Shown here piece by piece: positions 19,779 to 28,719 of a DNA stretch of 64,000 nucleotides (its first letter is position 1; every line of letters starts with the position of its first letter). The stretch lies in contig NZ_AUBC01000017.1 in NCBI RefSeq assembly GCF_000429045.1, forward strand, positions 1-64,000, written 5' to 3'. Below the pieces are notes generated by a model. It saw nothing but the letters and a program-made list of their open reading frames with translations. It had not been told where the DNA came from and did no database searches. Both the position numbers and the translations under genes were made by a program. The DNA is from Salinarimonas rosea DSM 21201 (GTDB lineage Bacteria > Pseudomonadota > Alphaproteobacteria > Rhizobiales > Beijerinckiaceae).

Positions 19779-21286
19779 GCGCGCCCTCGCTGCGACGCGG
19801 ATGGTGCCCCGGGGCGCGCCGCCCGATGGAGACGGGCGACGGCCTCCTCGTGCGCGTCCACCCGCCGCGGGGGATCCTCTCGGCGGCGCAGGCGCGCGCC
19901 CTCGCGGACGCGGCGGAGGCCTGCGGCAACGGCCTCCTCGACGTCACGGCGCGCGGCAACCTGCAGATCCGCGGCGTGAGCGAAGCGACGCATCCCGCTG
20001 TGCTGGAACGACTTTCGGCGACCGGCCTGCTGGAGGGGGAGGCCGAGGGACCCTATCGCCTGACGCTCGTCTCGCCGCTCGCGGGCATCGACCCGGCGGA
20101 GGCGTTCGACGCCGCGGCCCTGGCCGCCGAGATCGAGGAGCTGGTCGGGAACGCGGCTTCTGGCCTGCCGGCGAAGTTCCACGTGGCGGTCGACGGCGGA
20201 GGGGCGCTGCCGCTGGAGCCGGGGGCGGACGTGTGGATCGCCCCGGCGGAGGGCGGCGTGGCGATCGGGCTCGCCGAGGGGGACGGCTATGCCTGGGTGG
20301 CCCCCGTACCGCTGGCCGAGGCGGCGAACAGGGTCGCACGCGCCGTCGAGGGCTTCATCCGCCATCGCGGCGACGCGCGGCGCATGCGGAACACGCCGCC
20401 CGAGGCCGCCGAGGCGATCGCGACTGCGACGGCGCGGACGCCGTCCTCCTCCTTCCCTGTAGGGGAAGGAGGCTCGGCGAAGCCGAGACGGATGGGGCGC
20501 GCGGGACGCGCGTTCGGCGAAGCCGAAATCGACGGGCGAGACGGGCTGCCGCCGGGGCTTCCGCTTCGCGGAAAGCGTCGCTTCGCGCCGCGCCCCATCC
20601 GTCACGCCGCCTACGGCGGCGCGCCATCTTCCCCTACAGGGAAGGAGAACGTCAGCGTCGGTCCTCCTGTCCCATCGACTCGTCTCCGAGGGGAAGCGGA
20701 ACACGCGTTCGGCCTTGACCGCGCCGCGGGTTTCATCGCAAAGGGCGCCCTTCTGCTCGCTCTTCCCTTCGGGCGCGCGACGGCAAAACAATTGCGCGCG
20801 GCGGCGGGGTGGAGCGTGGCGCACGGCGCCGGCGAGCTGCGCCTGTCCTTCACCCGCGGCGTGCTGATCCCGCATCTGACACCTGCCGCCGCCGACAGCA
20901 TCATCGCGGAGGCACGAGCCCTCGGCTTCGTCACCGACCCCGCCGACCCGCGCCTCGCCCTCGTCGCCTGCCCCGGCGCGCCGGCCTGCGGGCGCGCGCA
21001 CTCCGCCGCGCCGCAGGACGCCCTCGCGCTAGCGGAGGCCGTCCGTCCTCTCGCGGACGCGGGCGCACGCATCCACGTCTCCGCCTGCCCGAAGGGCTGC
21101 GCGCATCCCCGCACGGCGGATCTCACCCTGGTCGGACGCGCCGACGGGCGCTACGACGTGATCCCCGGCGGCACGGCGGGCGAGGCACCCGTCGCCGCCC
21201 TCCCCCTGCCCACCATCGCCGCGATCCTGCGGCGCACGAGCGACCCGCGCGGCCTCGCCGCCGCCTTCGGAGACCACGAGACGTGA
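19775..21286 (+). CDS. cobG: Precorrin-3B synthase CobG, carrying an in-frame palindromic repeat
   Basis: A 503-residue siroheme/[4Fe-4S] monooxygenase-type enzyme that makes precorrin-3B with O2, the mark of the aerobic pathway. The N-terminal half has ARGNLQIRG near residue 57. The C-terminal half has the cluster-binding cysteines CPGAPAC and CPKGC near residues 395 and 434. Between the halves, residues of about 226-291 are encoded by a family 1 palindromic repeat (20450-20646) and look nothing like CobG. Without it the length would be about 437. The frame stays open. The start overlaps the cobN stop and the end overlaps the cobH GTG. Confidence 0.92.
   Translation: MSAPSLRRGWCPGARRPMETGDGLLVRVHPPRGILSAAQARALADAAEACGNGLLDVTARGNLQIRGVSEATHPAVLERLSATGLLEGEAEGPYRLTLVSPLAGIDPAEAFDAAALAAEIEELVGNAASGLPAKFHVAVDGGGALPLEPGADVWIAPAEGGVAIGLAEGDGYAWVAPVPLAEAANRVARAVEGFIRHRGDARRMRNTPPEAAEAIATATARTPSSSFPVGEGGSAKPRRMGRAGRAFGEAEIDGRDGLPPGLPLRGKRRFAPRPIRHAAYGGAPSSPTGKENVSVGPPVPSTRLRGEAEHAFGLDRAAGFIAKGALLLALPFGRATAKQLRAAAGWSVAHGAGELRLSFTRGVLIPHLTPAAADSIIAEARALGFVTDPADPRLALVACPGAPACGRAHSAAPQDALALAEAVRPLADAGARIHVSACPKGCAHPRTADLTLVGRADGRYDVIPGGTAGEAPVAALPLPTIAAILRRTSDPRGLAAAFGDHET
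20450..20646. repeat. Palindromic repeat family 1, copy B (inside cobG, in frame)
   Basis: A 197-bp element with near-perfect terminal inverted repeats (TCCTTCCCTGTAGGGGAAG and its complement). It is closely similar to copy A at 13209-13407. The stretch from the GACGGATGGGG arm through GCGCGTTCGGCG is shared without change, and both contain CCGCTTCGCGGA and GCGCCCCATCCGTCACGC. It is read through in the cobG frame without a stop. Confidence 0.9.
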
Positions 21287-21912
21287 GTGCGTATGACTAC
21301 ATCCGCGACGGCGGCGCGATCTACGCGCGCTCCTTCGCGATCATCCGCGCCGAGGCCGATCTCGCCCGGTTCGAGGGCGCGGCCGAGCGGGTCGTCGTGC
21401 GCATGATCCACGCCTGCGGCATGACCGACCTGCCGAAGGACGTGGAAATGTCGCCGGATTTCGCGGAGGCCGGGGTCGCCGCCCTCGCCCGCGGCGCGCC
21501 GATCCTGTGCGACGCCAAGATGGTCGCGAACGGCGTCACCCGCGCGCGGCTGCCCGCCGGCAACGCGGTGGTCTGCACCCTCGACGACCCGCGCACGCCG
21601 GACCTCGCCGAGGCCATCGGCAACACCCGCTCGGCCGGCGCCATGGAGCTGTGGCGCGATCACATCGAAGGCGCCGTCGTCGCCATCGGCAACGCGCCGA
21701 CCGCGCTGTTCCGGCTGCTGGAGCTCCTCGACGCCGGCTGGCCGCGGCCGGCGGCGGTGATCGGCATCCCCGTCGGCTTCGTCGGCGCGGCGGAATCGAA
21801 GGAGGCGCTGGCGAGGGACGGCCGTGTGCCCTTCGTCGTGGTCCACGGACGGCGCGGCGGCTCGGCCATGACGGCCGCGGCGATCAACGCGCTGGCGAGC
21901 GCCGTCGAATGA
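21283..21912 (+). CDS. cobH: Precorrin-8X methylmutase
   Basis: A 209-residue enzyme that moves the methyl group from C11 to C12 to give hydrogenobyrinate. The signature VRMIHACGMTDLP places the catalytic His at residue 43, the same number as in the P. denitrificans enzyme, if the GTG at 21283 is used. That GTG overlaps the cobG stop (GTGA), and no in-frame ATG is near. NTRSAGAM and GIPVGFVGAAESK are further conserved stretches. The end overlaps the cobI start. Confidence 0.96.
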   Translation: MSAYDYIRDGGAIYARSFAIIRAEADLARFEGAAERVVVRMIHACGMTDLPKDVEMSPDFAEAGVAALARGAPILCDAKMVANGVTRARLPAGNAVVCTLDDPRTPDLAEAIGNTRSAGAMELWRDHIEGAVVAIGNAPTALFRLLELLDAGWPRPAAVIGIPVGFVGAAESKEALARDGRVPFVVVHGRRGGSAMTAAAINALASAVE

Positions 21913-22646
21913 GCGCGCGCGCCGCCATCGTCGGCATCGGCCTCGGGCCGGGCGACCCGGACCTGATGAGCGTGCGCGCCCGCGCGGCGCTGGAGGGCGC
22001 GGATCGGCTCGCGCACTTCTGCAAGGCCGGCCGACGCGGCAACGCCCGCACCATCGCCGACGCCGTGGTCGGGGCGGACCCGGCGCGGGAGATCGCGATG
22101 GTCTATCCGGTGACGACCGAGATTCCCATCGAGGATCCCGCCTATGCCGAGGCGCTCGCCGCCTTCTACGAGGACTGCGTCGCGCGCCTCCTCGACGAGG
22201 TCGCCGCAGGGCGCAGCGTCGGCGTGCTGTGCGAAGGCGATCCGTTCTTCTACGGCTCCTGGATGCATCTCTGGCGGCGCCTGCGGGAGCGCCTGTCGGT
22301 GGAGACCATCCCCGCGATCACCGCCATGTCCGGCGCCTGGACCGCCGCCGGCGCGCCGATCACCTGGGGCGACGACGTTCTCACCGTGCTGCCCGGCACG
22401 CTCCCCGCCGCCGAGCTGGCGCGGCGCCTCGAGGACACCGACGCCGCCGTGATCATGAAGCTCGGCCGCAACTGGCCGAAGGTCCGCGGTGCGCTCGCCG
22501 AGGCCGGGCTCACGGGCCGGGCGGTCTACGTCGAGCGCGCCACGATGGACGGCGAGCGGATGATCCCCGTGGCGGAGGTTCCCGACGATCACGTCGCACC
22601 GTATTTCTCCCTCGTGATCGTCCCCGGCGAAGGGAGGCGGCCGTGA
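21909..22646 (+). CDS. cobI: Precorrin-2 C(20)-methyltransferase
   Basis: A 245-residue SAM-dependent tetrapyrrole methylase that makes precorrin-3A. N-terminal GIGLGPGDPDL (glycine-rich loop), then VLCEGDPFFYGSW near residue 105, a CobI-type pattern. Overlaps cobH by ATGA at the 5' end and cobJ by GTGA at the 3' end. Confidence 0.96.
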   Translation: MSARAAIVGIGLGPGDPDLMSVRARAALEGADRLAHFCKAGRRGNARTIADAVVGADPAREIAMVYPVTTEIPIEDPAYAEALAAFYEDCVARLLDEVAAGRSVGVLCEGDPFFYGSWMHLWRRLRERLSVETIPAITAMSGAWTAAGAPITWGDDVLTVLPGTLPAAELARRLEDTDAAVIMKLGRNWPKVRGALAEAGLTGRAVYVERATMDGERMIPVAEVPDDHVAPYFSLVIVPGEGRRP

Positions 22647-23407
22647 CCGGACGGCTCACGATCATCGGCCTCGGCCCGGGCGGTCCCGACTGGATCACGC
22701 CCGCTGCCACGCGCGCGCTCGACGAGGCCACGGATGTCGTCGGCTACGGCCCCTACGTCGACCGCCTGCCGGACCGCCCCGGCCGGACCAAGCACGCCTC
22801 CGACAACCGCGTCGAGCTCGACCGCTCGCGGCACGCGCTGACCCTGGCGGCCGAGGGCCGGCGGGTCGCCGTGGTCTCCGGCGGCGATCCGGGCGTCTTC
22901 GCCATGGCGGCGGCGGTGTTCGAGGCGCTGGAGGCGGGCGATCAGGCCTGGCGGGCGCTCGACATCCGGGTGGAGCCCGGCATCTCGGCGATGCTCGCGG
23001 CCGCCGCCCGGCTCGGCGCGCCGCTCGGTGGCGATTTCTGCGCGATGTCCCTCTCCGACAATCTCAAGCCGTGGGAGGTCGTCGAGAAGCGGCTTCGCCT
23101 CGCGCTCGAGGCGGATCTCGCCGTCTGCCTCTACAACCCGATCTCCAAGGCCCGCCCCTGGCAACTCGGTCGCGCCTTCGAGATCGTCCGCGAGATCCGT
23201 GCGCCGGAGCACTTCATACTCCTCGCCCGCGCCGTCGGTCGCCCGGACGAGCGGCTCACCATCCGCACGGTCGGCGAGGTGCGGGCGGAGGAGGCCGACA
23301 TGGCGACGCTCGTGATCATCGGCGCCTCGACGACGCGGCTGATCGCGCGCCCCGACGGGGAGCGCCCCTGGGTGCTCACGCCGCGCAGCTACGGAGCGCC
23401 GGCATGA
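22643..23407 (+). CDS. cobJ: Precorrin-3B C(17)-methyltransferase
   Basis: A 254-residue ring-contracting methylase that turns precorrin-3B into precorrin-4. Motifs: GLGPGGPDWITPAA at the N-terminus, VGYGPYVDRL, VVSGGDPGVFAMA near 80, and CLYNPISKARPW near 163, all typical of CobJ/CbiH. GTG start at 22643 overlapping the cobI stop. Its last 19 bp overlap the 3' end of cobK on the other strand. Confidence 0.96.
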   Translation: MTGRLTIIGLGPGGPDWITPAATRALDEATDVVGYGPYVDRLPDRPGRTKHASDNRVELDRSRHALTLAAEGRRVAVVSGGDPGVFAMAAAVFEALEAGDQAWRALDIRVEPGISAMLAAAARLGAPLGGDFCAMSLSDNLKPWEVVEKRLRLALEADLAVCLYNPISKARPWQLGRAFEIVREIRAPEHFILLARAVGRPDERLTIRTVGEVRAEEADMATLVIIGASTTRLIARPDGERPWVLTPRSYGAPA

Positions 23408-24138
23408 ACCCACTCCAGCCACTCGAGCGCCTGCTCCGGGGTCGCCACCGCCTGGACGCCCTCCGGGCGCGGCGGGCGGTCGACCACGATCACCGGCAGG
23501 CCGAGCGTGCGGGCGGCGTCGAGCTTCGGGCGGGTGGCGGCGGCGCCGGAATTCTTGGTGACGAGCACGTCGATGCGCTCGGTCTCCATCAGCGCCCGCT
23601 CGGCGGCATCGTCGAAGGGCGGGCGGTGGCGGATCTCGACGAGATTCGGCAGGGCGACCTCCCCGATGGGATCGATCGTGCGCACGAGATAGGCGTGCTG
23701 CGGCGCGGCCTCGAATCCGGCGAGCTCCAGGCGCCCCACCGTGAGGAATACGCGTCGCGGCGCCTCGCCCAGCGCGGCGACGGCCCCGGCCATGTCCGCC
23801 ACGGTCGTCCAGCGGTCGCCGGGGCCGGGCGTCCATTCCGGGCGCACGAGCGCGAGGAGCGGGACGCCGGCGATGCGGCAGGCCTCGGCCGCGTTGCGCG
23901 ACATCCGCGCGGCGAACGGGTGCGTCGCGTCCACCACGGCGCGGATGCCCTCGCTCCGCAGGTGGGCCACGAGCCCCTCCACGCCGCCGAAGCCGCCGAT
24001 GCGCGTCGGCAGCGGCGCGGCGCGTGGGGCGCTGGTGCGGCCGGCGAGGGAGAGGATCGCGGGCAGGTCCGGGCGCCCCGCCAGCAGATGCGCGAGCCCG
24101 GTCGCTTCCGTGGTGCCGCCGAGAAGGAGGATGGTCAT
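23389..24138 (-). CDS. cobK: Precorrin-6A reductase
   Basis: A 249-residue NADPH-dependent reductase. Motifs: LLLGGTTEATGLA at the N-terminus, VVDATHPFAARMSRNA near 70, and VLVTKNSGAAATRPKLDAA near 200. It is the only gene of this stretch on the minus strand and overlaps both neighbours. Its 3' end runs 19 bp into cobJ. Its ATG (24138-24136) interlocks with the cobL ATG (24137-24139) in one CATG; an ATG three codons further up, at 24147, is also possible. Its promoter must therefore lie inside cobL. Confidence 0.95.
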   Translation of the reverse strand: MTILLLGGTTEATGLAHLLAGRPDLPAILSLAGRTSAPRAAPLPTRIGGFGGVEGLVAHLRSEGIRAVVDATHPFAARMSRNAAEACRIAGVPLLALVRPEWTPGPGDRWTTVADMAGAVAALGEAPRRVFLTVGRLELAGFEAAPQHAYLVRTIDPIGEVALPNLVEIRHRPPFDDAAERALMETERIDVLVTKNSGAAATRPKLDAARTLGLPVIVVDRPPRPEGVQAVATPEQALEWLEWVHAGAP

Positions 24139-25360
24139 GCCCGACATATCCTCTGACGGACGCTGGCTGTCCATCGTGGGGATCGGCGAGGACGGCCGCG
24201 CCGGCCTCTCCCCCGCCGCCGCGGCCGCACTCGACGGGGCCTCGCTCGTCGTCGGCGGCGCGCGCCACCTGGCGCTCGCCGCGCCGCTCGCGGCCGAGAC
24301 CCTGACCTGGCCGAGCCCCATCACCGAGGGCTACGCGGTGGTCGAGGCCCGCCGCGGGCGCCCGACCTGCGTGCTCGCCACTGGCGATCCGTTCCATTAC
24401 GGCGTCGGCGCGGAGCTGGCGCGCCGCATCCCCGCCGACGAGATCGCCGCCTATCCGCAGCCCTCCGCCTTCTCGCTGGCGGCGGCGCGGCTCGGCTGGT
24501 CGCTGCCGGAGACGGCGTGCGTGAGCCTGCACGGTCGCAGCTTCGAGCGGATCGTGCCGCATCTCCAGCCCGGCGCGCGCATCCTCGCGCTCTCCTGGGA
24601 CGAGACCACGCCCGGCCGGCTCGCGGCGCTCCTGGCCGAGCGCGGCATGGGCGGCTCGGAGATCGTCGTCCTCGAGGCGATGGGCGGGCGGCGCGAGCGG
24701 ATGCGCCTCGCCCGTGCGGAGGACTTCGCGCTCGAGGGCATCGACCCGCTCAACACGGTGGCGATCCGCGTCGCCGCCGGACCGGACGCGCAGGTCGTGC
24801 CCCTCGCCCCGGGACGCGACGACGCCTGGTACGAGAGCGACGGCCAGCTCACCAAGGCCGAGATCCGCGCCGTCACCCTGTCGGCGCTCGCGCCGCGCGC
24901 GGGCGGGCTGCTGTGGGACATCGGCGCGGGCTCGGGCTCGATCGGCATCGAATGGATGCTCGCGCATCCGGCGAACCGCGCCATCGCGGTCGAGGCGCGG
25001 CCGGACCGGGCGGCGCGGATCGCCCGCAACGCGGCGCGGCTGGGCGCGCCCGACCTTCGCATCGTCGACGGCCCCGCGCCGGACGCGTTGGCCGCCCTGC
25101 CCGCGCCGGACGCGGTCTTCATCGGCGGCGGCGCGACCGTTCCCGGCGTCGTCGAGGCCGCCTGGGCGGCGCTCGCCTCCGGCGGGCGGCTCGTGATCAA
25201 CGCCGTGACGCTCGAGACCGAGGCGCGCCTCGCCGCGCTCCATGCGGAGCACGGCGGCACGATGCGCCGGCTCGCGGTCTCGCGGCTGGAGCCGGTCGGC
25301 GGCATGCACGGCTGGCGCGCGGCGATGCCGGTGACGCAGTGGATCGGGGTGAAGCCGTGA
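24137..25360 (+). CDS. cobL: Precorrin-6Y C5,15-methyltransferase (decarboxylating)
   Basis: A 407-residue two-domain enzyme. The N-terminal CbiE-type methylase opens with [14 protein letters not shown] and includes [14 protein letters not shown] near 75. The C-terminal CbiT-type methylase/decarboxylase has [16 protein letters not shown] near 258. It methylates C5 and C15 and removes the acetate side-chain carboxylate. AAGGAGG at 24124-24130 is six bases before the ATG at 24137; an ATG at 24131 abuts it and is less likely. Confidence 0.96.
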   Translation: MPDISSDGRWLSIVGIGEDGRAGLSPAAAAALDGASLVVGGARHLALAAPLAAETLTWPSPITEGYAVVEARRGRPTCVLATGDPFHYGVGAELARRIPADEIAAYPQPSAFSLAAARLGWSLPETACVSLHGRSFERIVPHLQPGARILALSWDETTPGRLAALLAERGMGGSEIVVLEAMGGRRERMRLARAEDFALEGIDPLNTVAIRVAAGPDAQVVPLAPGRDDAWYESDGQLTKAEIRAVTLSALAPRAGGLLWDIGAGSGSIGIEWMLAHPANRAIAVEARPDRAARIARNAARLGAPDLRIVDGPAPDALAALPAPDAVFIGGGATVPGVVEAAWAALASGGRLVINAVTLETEARLAALHAEHGGTMRRLAVSRLEPVGGMHGWRAAMPVTQWIGVKP

Positions 25361-25740
25361 TCGTCGCGGGCGTCGGCTTCTCCTCCGCCGCGAGCGCGGC
25401 CGAGATCGCAGAGATCGTCCGCGAGGCGCAGGCGCGCGCCGATGCGCGCGTCGACCGCCTCGCCACCGCACAGGCCCGCGCGGCGCTCCCCGCCTTCGCG
25501 CAGGCGGCGGCGCGCCTTCGCCTGCCGATCGAGGCGGTGCCGCCCGAGGTCCTGCGCGGGGCGTCCGGCGGGGTCGTCTCCTGCTCGACGCGGGCACAGG
25601 CCGCCCACGACGTCGGCTCCGTCGCCGAGGCGGCGGCGCTCGCCGCGGCGGGTGCGGGCGCGACGATCGTCCTCGCCCGCATCTCCGGCGCGCGGGTCAC
25701 CTGCGCGCTGGCGCGATCCGCGGAGGAGGTGCCGCGATGA
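25357..25740 (+). CDS. cobE: Cobalamin biosynthesis protein CobE (CbiG C-terminal domain)
   Basis: A 127-residue stand-alone CbiG C-terminal domain. It opens with [11 protein letters not shown], the usual start of CobE, and includes [11 protein letters not shown], near the region that holds the conserved small-domain core. In aerobic organisms CobE is needed for cobalamin but its exact role is unclear. GTG start overlapping the cobL stop (GTGA); the end overlaps the cobM ATG. Confidence 0.88.
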   Translation: MIVAGVGFSSAASAAEIAEIVREAQARADARVDRLATAQARAALPAFAQAAARLRLPIEAVPPEVLRGASGGVVSCSTRAQAAHDVGSVAEAAALAAAGAGATIVLARISGARVTCALARSAEEVPR

Positions 25741-26507
25741 CGGTGCACTTCATCGGCGCCGGCCCCGGCGCGGCGGACCTGATCACCGTGCGCGGGCGCG
25801 CGCTCGTCGAACGCTGCCCGGTCTGCCTCTTCGCCGGCTCGATCGTTCCGCCCGAGATCCTGGCCTGGTGCCCGCCGGGCGCGCGCATCGTCGACACCGC
25901 GCCGCTCGATCTCGACGCCATCCTCGCCGAGATCGAGGCTGCGCATGCGGCCGGCGAGGACGTGGCGCGGCTGCATTCCGGGGATCTCTCGGTGTGGAGC
26001 GCCATGGGCGAGCAGATCGCGGCGCTGGACGCCCGCGGCATCCCCTGGACGGTCACCCCCGGCGTCCCCGCCTTCGCCGCCGCCGCCGCTGCGCTCGGGC
26101 GCGAGCTGACGGTGCCGGAGGTGGCGCAGTCCGTCGTGCTCACCCGCACGCCCGGCCGCGCCTCGCGGATGCCGGAGACCGAGCGACTCACGACCTTCGC
26201 GCAGACGCGTGCGACGCTGGCGATCCATCTCTCCATCCACCGCATCGAGGACGTCGTCGACGACCTGCTGCCCGCCTACGGCCCGGATTGCCCCGCGGCC
26301 GTCGTCTGGCGCGCGTCGTGGCCCGACGAGCGGGTGATCCGCGCGCCGCTCTCGGGGCTCGCCGCCGCGGTGCGCGCGGCGCGGCTGGAGCGCACGGCGC
26401 TGATCCTCGTCGGCCCGGCGCTCGCCGGCGCAGGCGAGGCCCGCTCGCGCCTCTACGCGGCGGACTACGACCGGCGCTTCCGGCCGGGATGGGAGGGCGG
26501 CGAATGA
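25737..26507 (+). CDS. cobM: Precorrin-4 C(11)-methyltransferase
   Basis: A 256-residue methylase giving precorrin-5. Motifs: [18 protein letters not shown] at the N-terminus, [13 protein letters not shown] near 36, [18 protein letters not shown] near 78, and [22 protein letters not shown] overlap with cobE. Last gene of the plus-strand run before a repeat element and the oppositely transcribed cbiD. Confidence 0.96.
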   Translation: MTVHFIGAGPGAADLITVRGRALVERCPVCLFAGSIVPPEILAWCPPGARIVDTAPLDLDAILAEIEAAHAAGEDVARLHSGDLSVWSAMGEQIAALDARGIPWTVTPGVPAFAAAAAALGRELTVPEVAQSVVLTRTPGRASRMPETERLTTFAQTRATLAIHLSIHRIEDVVDDLLPAYGPDCPAAVVWRASWPDERVIRAPLSGLAAAVRAARLERTALILVGPALAGAGEARSRLYAADYDRRFRPGWEGGE

Positions 26508-26522
26508 GGCGCATGCCGCTCC

Positions 26523-26656
26523 CGCATCCTCCCCGGAGGGGAGGAGTCCGCGCGCAGCGCGGGCGGTGGGGCCGTTGCGATGTCCAGGCGAACGGTATCG
26601 CCGCCCTCCCCACCCTCCGGCCTTCGGCCTCCGTCCTCCCCTGCGGGGAGGAGGCG
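26523..26656. repeat. Palindromic repeat family 2, copy C
   Basis: A 134-bp element between the convergent 3' ends of cobM and cbiD. Both ends are hairpins of the CCTCCCC-GGAGGGGAGG type. Inner matching GGTGGGG/CCCCACC arms flank a core with GGCGATAC read on the minus strand. A diverged copy in the other orientation lies at 60303-60424. No coding potential. Confidence 0.75.
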
Positions 26657-26662
26657 CTCGTC

Positions 26663-27847
26663 CTACACGACCGGGTGGAACGGCATGCGCCCCACGAGCG
26701 CGCCGTCGCGGTCGAAGACCACGACCTCGAGCGCGATCGGCGCGCCCCGCAGGGCCTTGGCGGCGGTGCGCCAGGCGTGCGCCGCGACGATGTCGCCGAG
26801 CGGCAGGCCGAGCCCCTGCGCCGTGCGCAGCACCTCGAGCGCGGTGTTCGCCTCTCCCGCGCGCGTGACGACGTCCGCCGGGGCGCCCGCCTCGGCGAGG
26901 CGCTCGGCCAGCCAGGCGAGATCCACCGGGCCGGCGCGGGAATGCAGGTCGAGCATGCCCTGCCCGAGCTTCACCAGCTTGGCGATGCCGCCGGCGATCG
27001 TCACCCGCGGCACGGGGTTCTTGCGGAGGTACTTCAGCATGCCGCCGGCGAAGTCGCCCATGTCGATCAGCGCCTGGTCCGGCAGGCCGTGCAGCCGCTT
27101 CACGGCCTCCTCGGAGGTCGAGCCCGTCGCGCCCGCGACGTGGACGAGGCCGCCGGCGCGGGCGACGTCGATGCCGCGGTGGATCGAGTGGATCCAGGCC
27201 GCGCAGGAATAGGGCACGACGATCCCCGTGGTGCCGAGCACCGAGAGCCCGCCGATCACGCCGAGCCGCGGGTTGAGCGTCTTCAGCGCGATCGCCTCCC
27301 CGCCGGGAATGGCGATCTCGACCTCGACGTCCGGCGCGCCGCCCCCCGTCGTGTCCTCGCCCAGCGCCGCTGCCGCCTCGGCGAGGTTGTCGCGGATCAT
27401 CTGCCGGGGCACCGGGTTGATGGCGGGCTCGCCCGCCGGGATCGGCAGGCCGGCGCGGGTCACGGTGCCCACGCCCTCCCCCGCGCGGAAGGTCACGCCG
27501 CTGCCCGGCGCGCCCGGGCGTACCGTGACGCGCACCTCGACCCCGTGGGTGACGTCGGGATCGTCCCCGGCGTCCTTGATCACGCCCGCGCGCGCGGACC
27601 CCTGCCCCGTCTCGTGCCGCGCCAGCGCGAAGGCGGGCCGGGCGCCCTGCGGCAGGACGATTTCCACGGGATCGGGAAACGCCCCCGTGCGCAGCGCGAC
27701 GAAGGCCGCCTTCGCCGCCGCCGTGGCACAGGCGCCCGTCGTCCAGCCGCGCCGCAGCGGCCCCGGCGGCGGCGCGTCGAGGGCCGCGTCGGGATCGGAA
27801 GGGCTCTGCGCAGTCGTCTCCCCGCTCTGGCGGGATGGATCGCTCAT
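26663..27847 (-). CDS. cbiD: Cobalt-precorrin-5B / precorrin-5 C1-methyltransferase CbiD
   Basis: A 394-residue CbiD. The signature RRGWTTGACATAAAKAA is near residue 30, followed by LNPRLGVIGGLSVLGTTG near 200 and DMGDFAGGMLKYLRK near 262. CbiD is the C1 methylase of the anaerobic route and replaces CobF in many organisms with an otherwise aerobic set. No cobF is seen here, so this protein probably does that step. Start at the ATG at 27847 (MSDPSRQ); the frame extends a little upstream. It is divergent from cobA across 74 bp. Confidence 0.93.
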   Translation of the reverse strand: MSDPSRQSGETTAQSPSDPDAALDAPPPGPLRRGWTTGACATAAAKAAFVALRTGAFPDPVEIVLPQGARPAFALARHETGQGSARAGVIKDAGDDPDVTHGVEVRVTVRPGAPGSGVTFRAGEGVGTVTRAGLPIPAGEPAINPVPRQMIRDNLAEAAAALGEDTTGGGAPDVEVEIAIPGGEAIALKTLNPRLGVIGGLSVLGTTGIVVPYSCAAWIHSIHRGIDVARAGGLVHVAGATGSTSEEAVKRLHGLPDQALIDMGDFAGGMLKYLRKNPVPRVTIAGGIAKLVKLGQGMLDLHSRAGPVDLAWLAERLAEAGAPADVVTRAGEANTALEVLRTAQGLGLPLGDIVAAHAWRTAAKALRGAPIALEVVVFDRDGALVGRMPFHPVV

Positions 27848-27921
27848 GCGCGGTCCTGTACACGAAGCGAGGCGGGACTTCACCGCCGAAATCAGCGCAC
27901 GCACCGAGCCCGGAGGCCCGC

Positions 27922-28719
27922 ATGACAGACCTCTCGCGCCTCTCCCCCGTCTTCTCGCCCGGGACCGTCTGGCTCGTCGGCGCGGGGCCGGGCGATCCGG
28001 GCCTGCTCACGGTGCACGCGCTCAACGCGCTCGCCCTGGCCGACGTCGTCGTCCACGACGCGCTCATCGGCGAGGGCGTGCTCGGCCTCGCCCGCGAGGG
28101 CGCGGTGCTCGAGTATGCCGGCAAGCGCGGCGGCAGGCCCTCGGCGCGCCAGGACGCGATCTGCGAGCGCCTGATCGCGCTCGCCCGCTCCGGCAAGCGG
28201 GTCCTGCGCCTGAAGGGGGGCGACCCCTTCGTCTTCGGGCGCGGCGGCGAGGAGGCGCTCGCGCTGGCGCAGGCCGGCATCTCCTTCCGGATTGTCCCGG
28301 GCGTCTCCTCGGGCCTCGCGGCGCTGGCGCAGCACGGCGTGCCCGCGACGACGCGCGACACGAACCACGCCGTGATCCTCGCGACCGGCCATTGCGCGGA
28401 GGACGACGAGAGCGTCGACTGGGCCGCGCTCGCCCGCGCCGGCGTGCCGATCGTGCTCTACATGGCGGTCGCCAACCTCGCCCCGATCGCCCACGCGCTG
28501 ATCCGCGGCGGGCTCTCGCCGACGACGCCGACCCTCGTCGTCCACGGCGCGACGACCCCGCGCGAGACGCTGCTCGAGGCCCCGCTCGCGCAGCTCCCGG
28601 CGCTGGCCGAGACGGGTGCCGTCGCCTCGCCGGCGATCGTCGCGATCGGCGCGATCGCGGCCTTCCGGCAGGCGATCGCGGGGCATGTCGAGGCGTTCCG
28701 CACGGCGGCGGCGGGATGA
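27922..28719 (+). CDS. cobA: Uroporphyrinogen-III C-methyltransferase
   Basis: A 265-residue SUMT that makes precorrin-2, the entry to cobalamin and siroheme. Motifs: VGAGPGDPGLLTVHAL near 18, LRLKGGDPFVFGRGGEEA near 94, and VPGVSSGLAALA near 125. A CGGAGG site precedes the ATG. No CysG-type N-terminal domain, so it is the single-function form. Overlaps cobB (ATGA). Confidence 0.95.
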   Translation: MTDLSRLSPVFSPGTVWLVGAGPGDPGLLTVHALNALALADVVVHDALIGEGVLGLAREGAVLEYAGKRGGRPSARQDAICERLIALARSGKRVLRLKGGDPFVFGRGGEEALALAQAGISFRIVPGVSSGLAALAQHGVPATTRDTNHAVILATGHCAEDDESVDWAALARAGVPIVLYMAVANLAPIAHALIRGGLSPTTPTLVVHGATTPRETLLEAPLAQLPALAETGAVASPAIVAIGAIAAFRQAIAGHVEAFRTAAAG

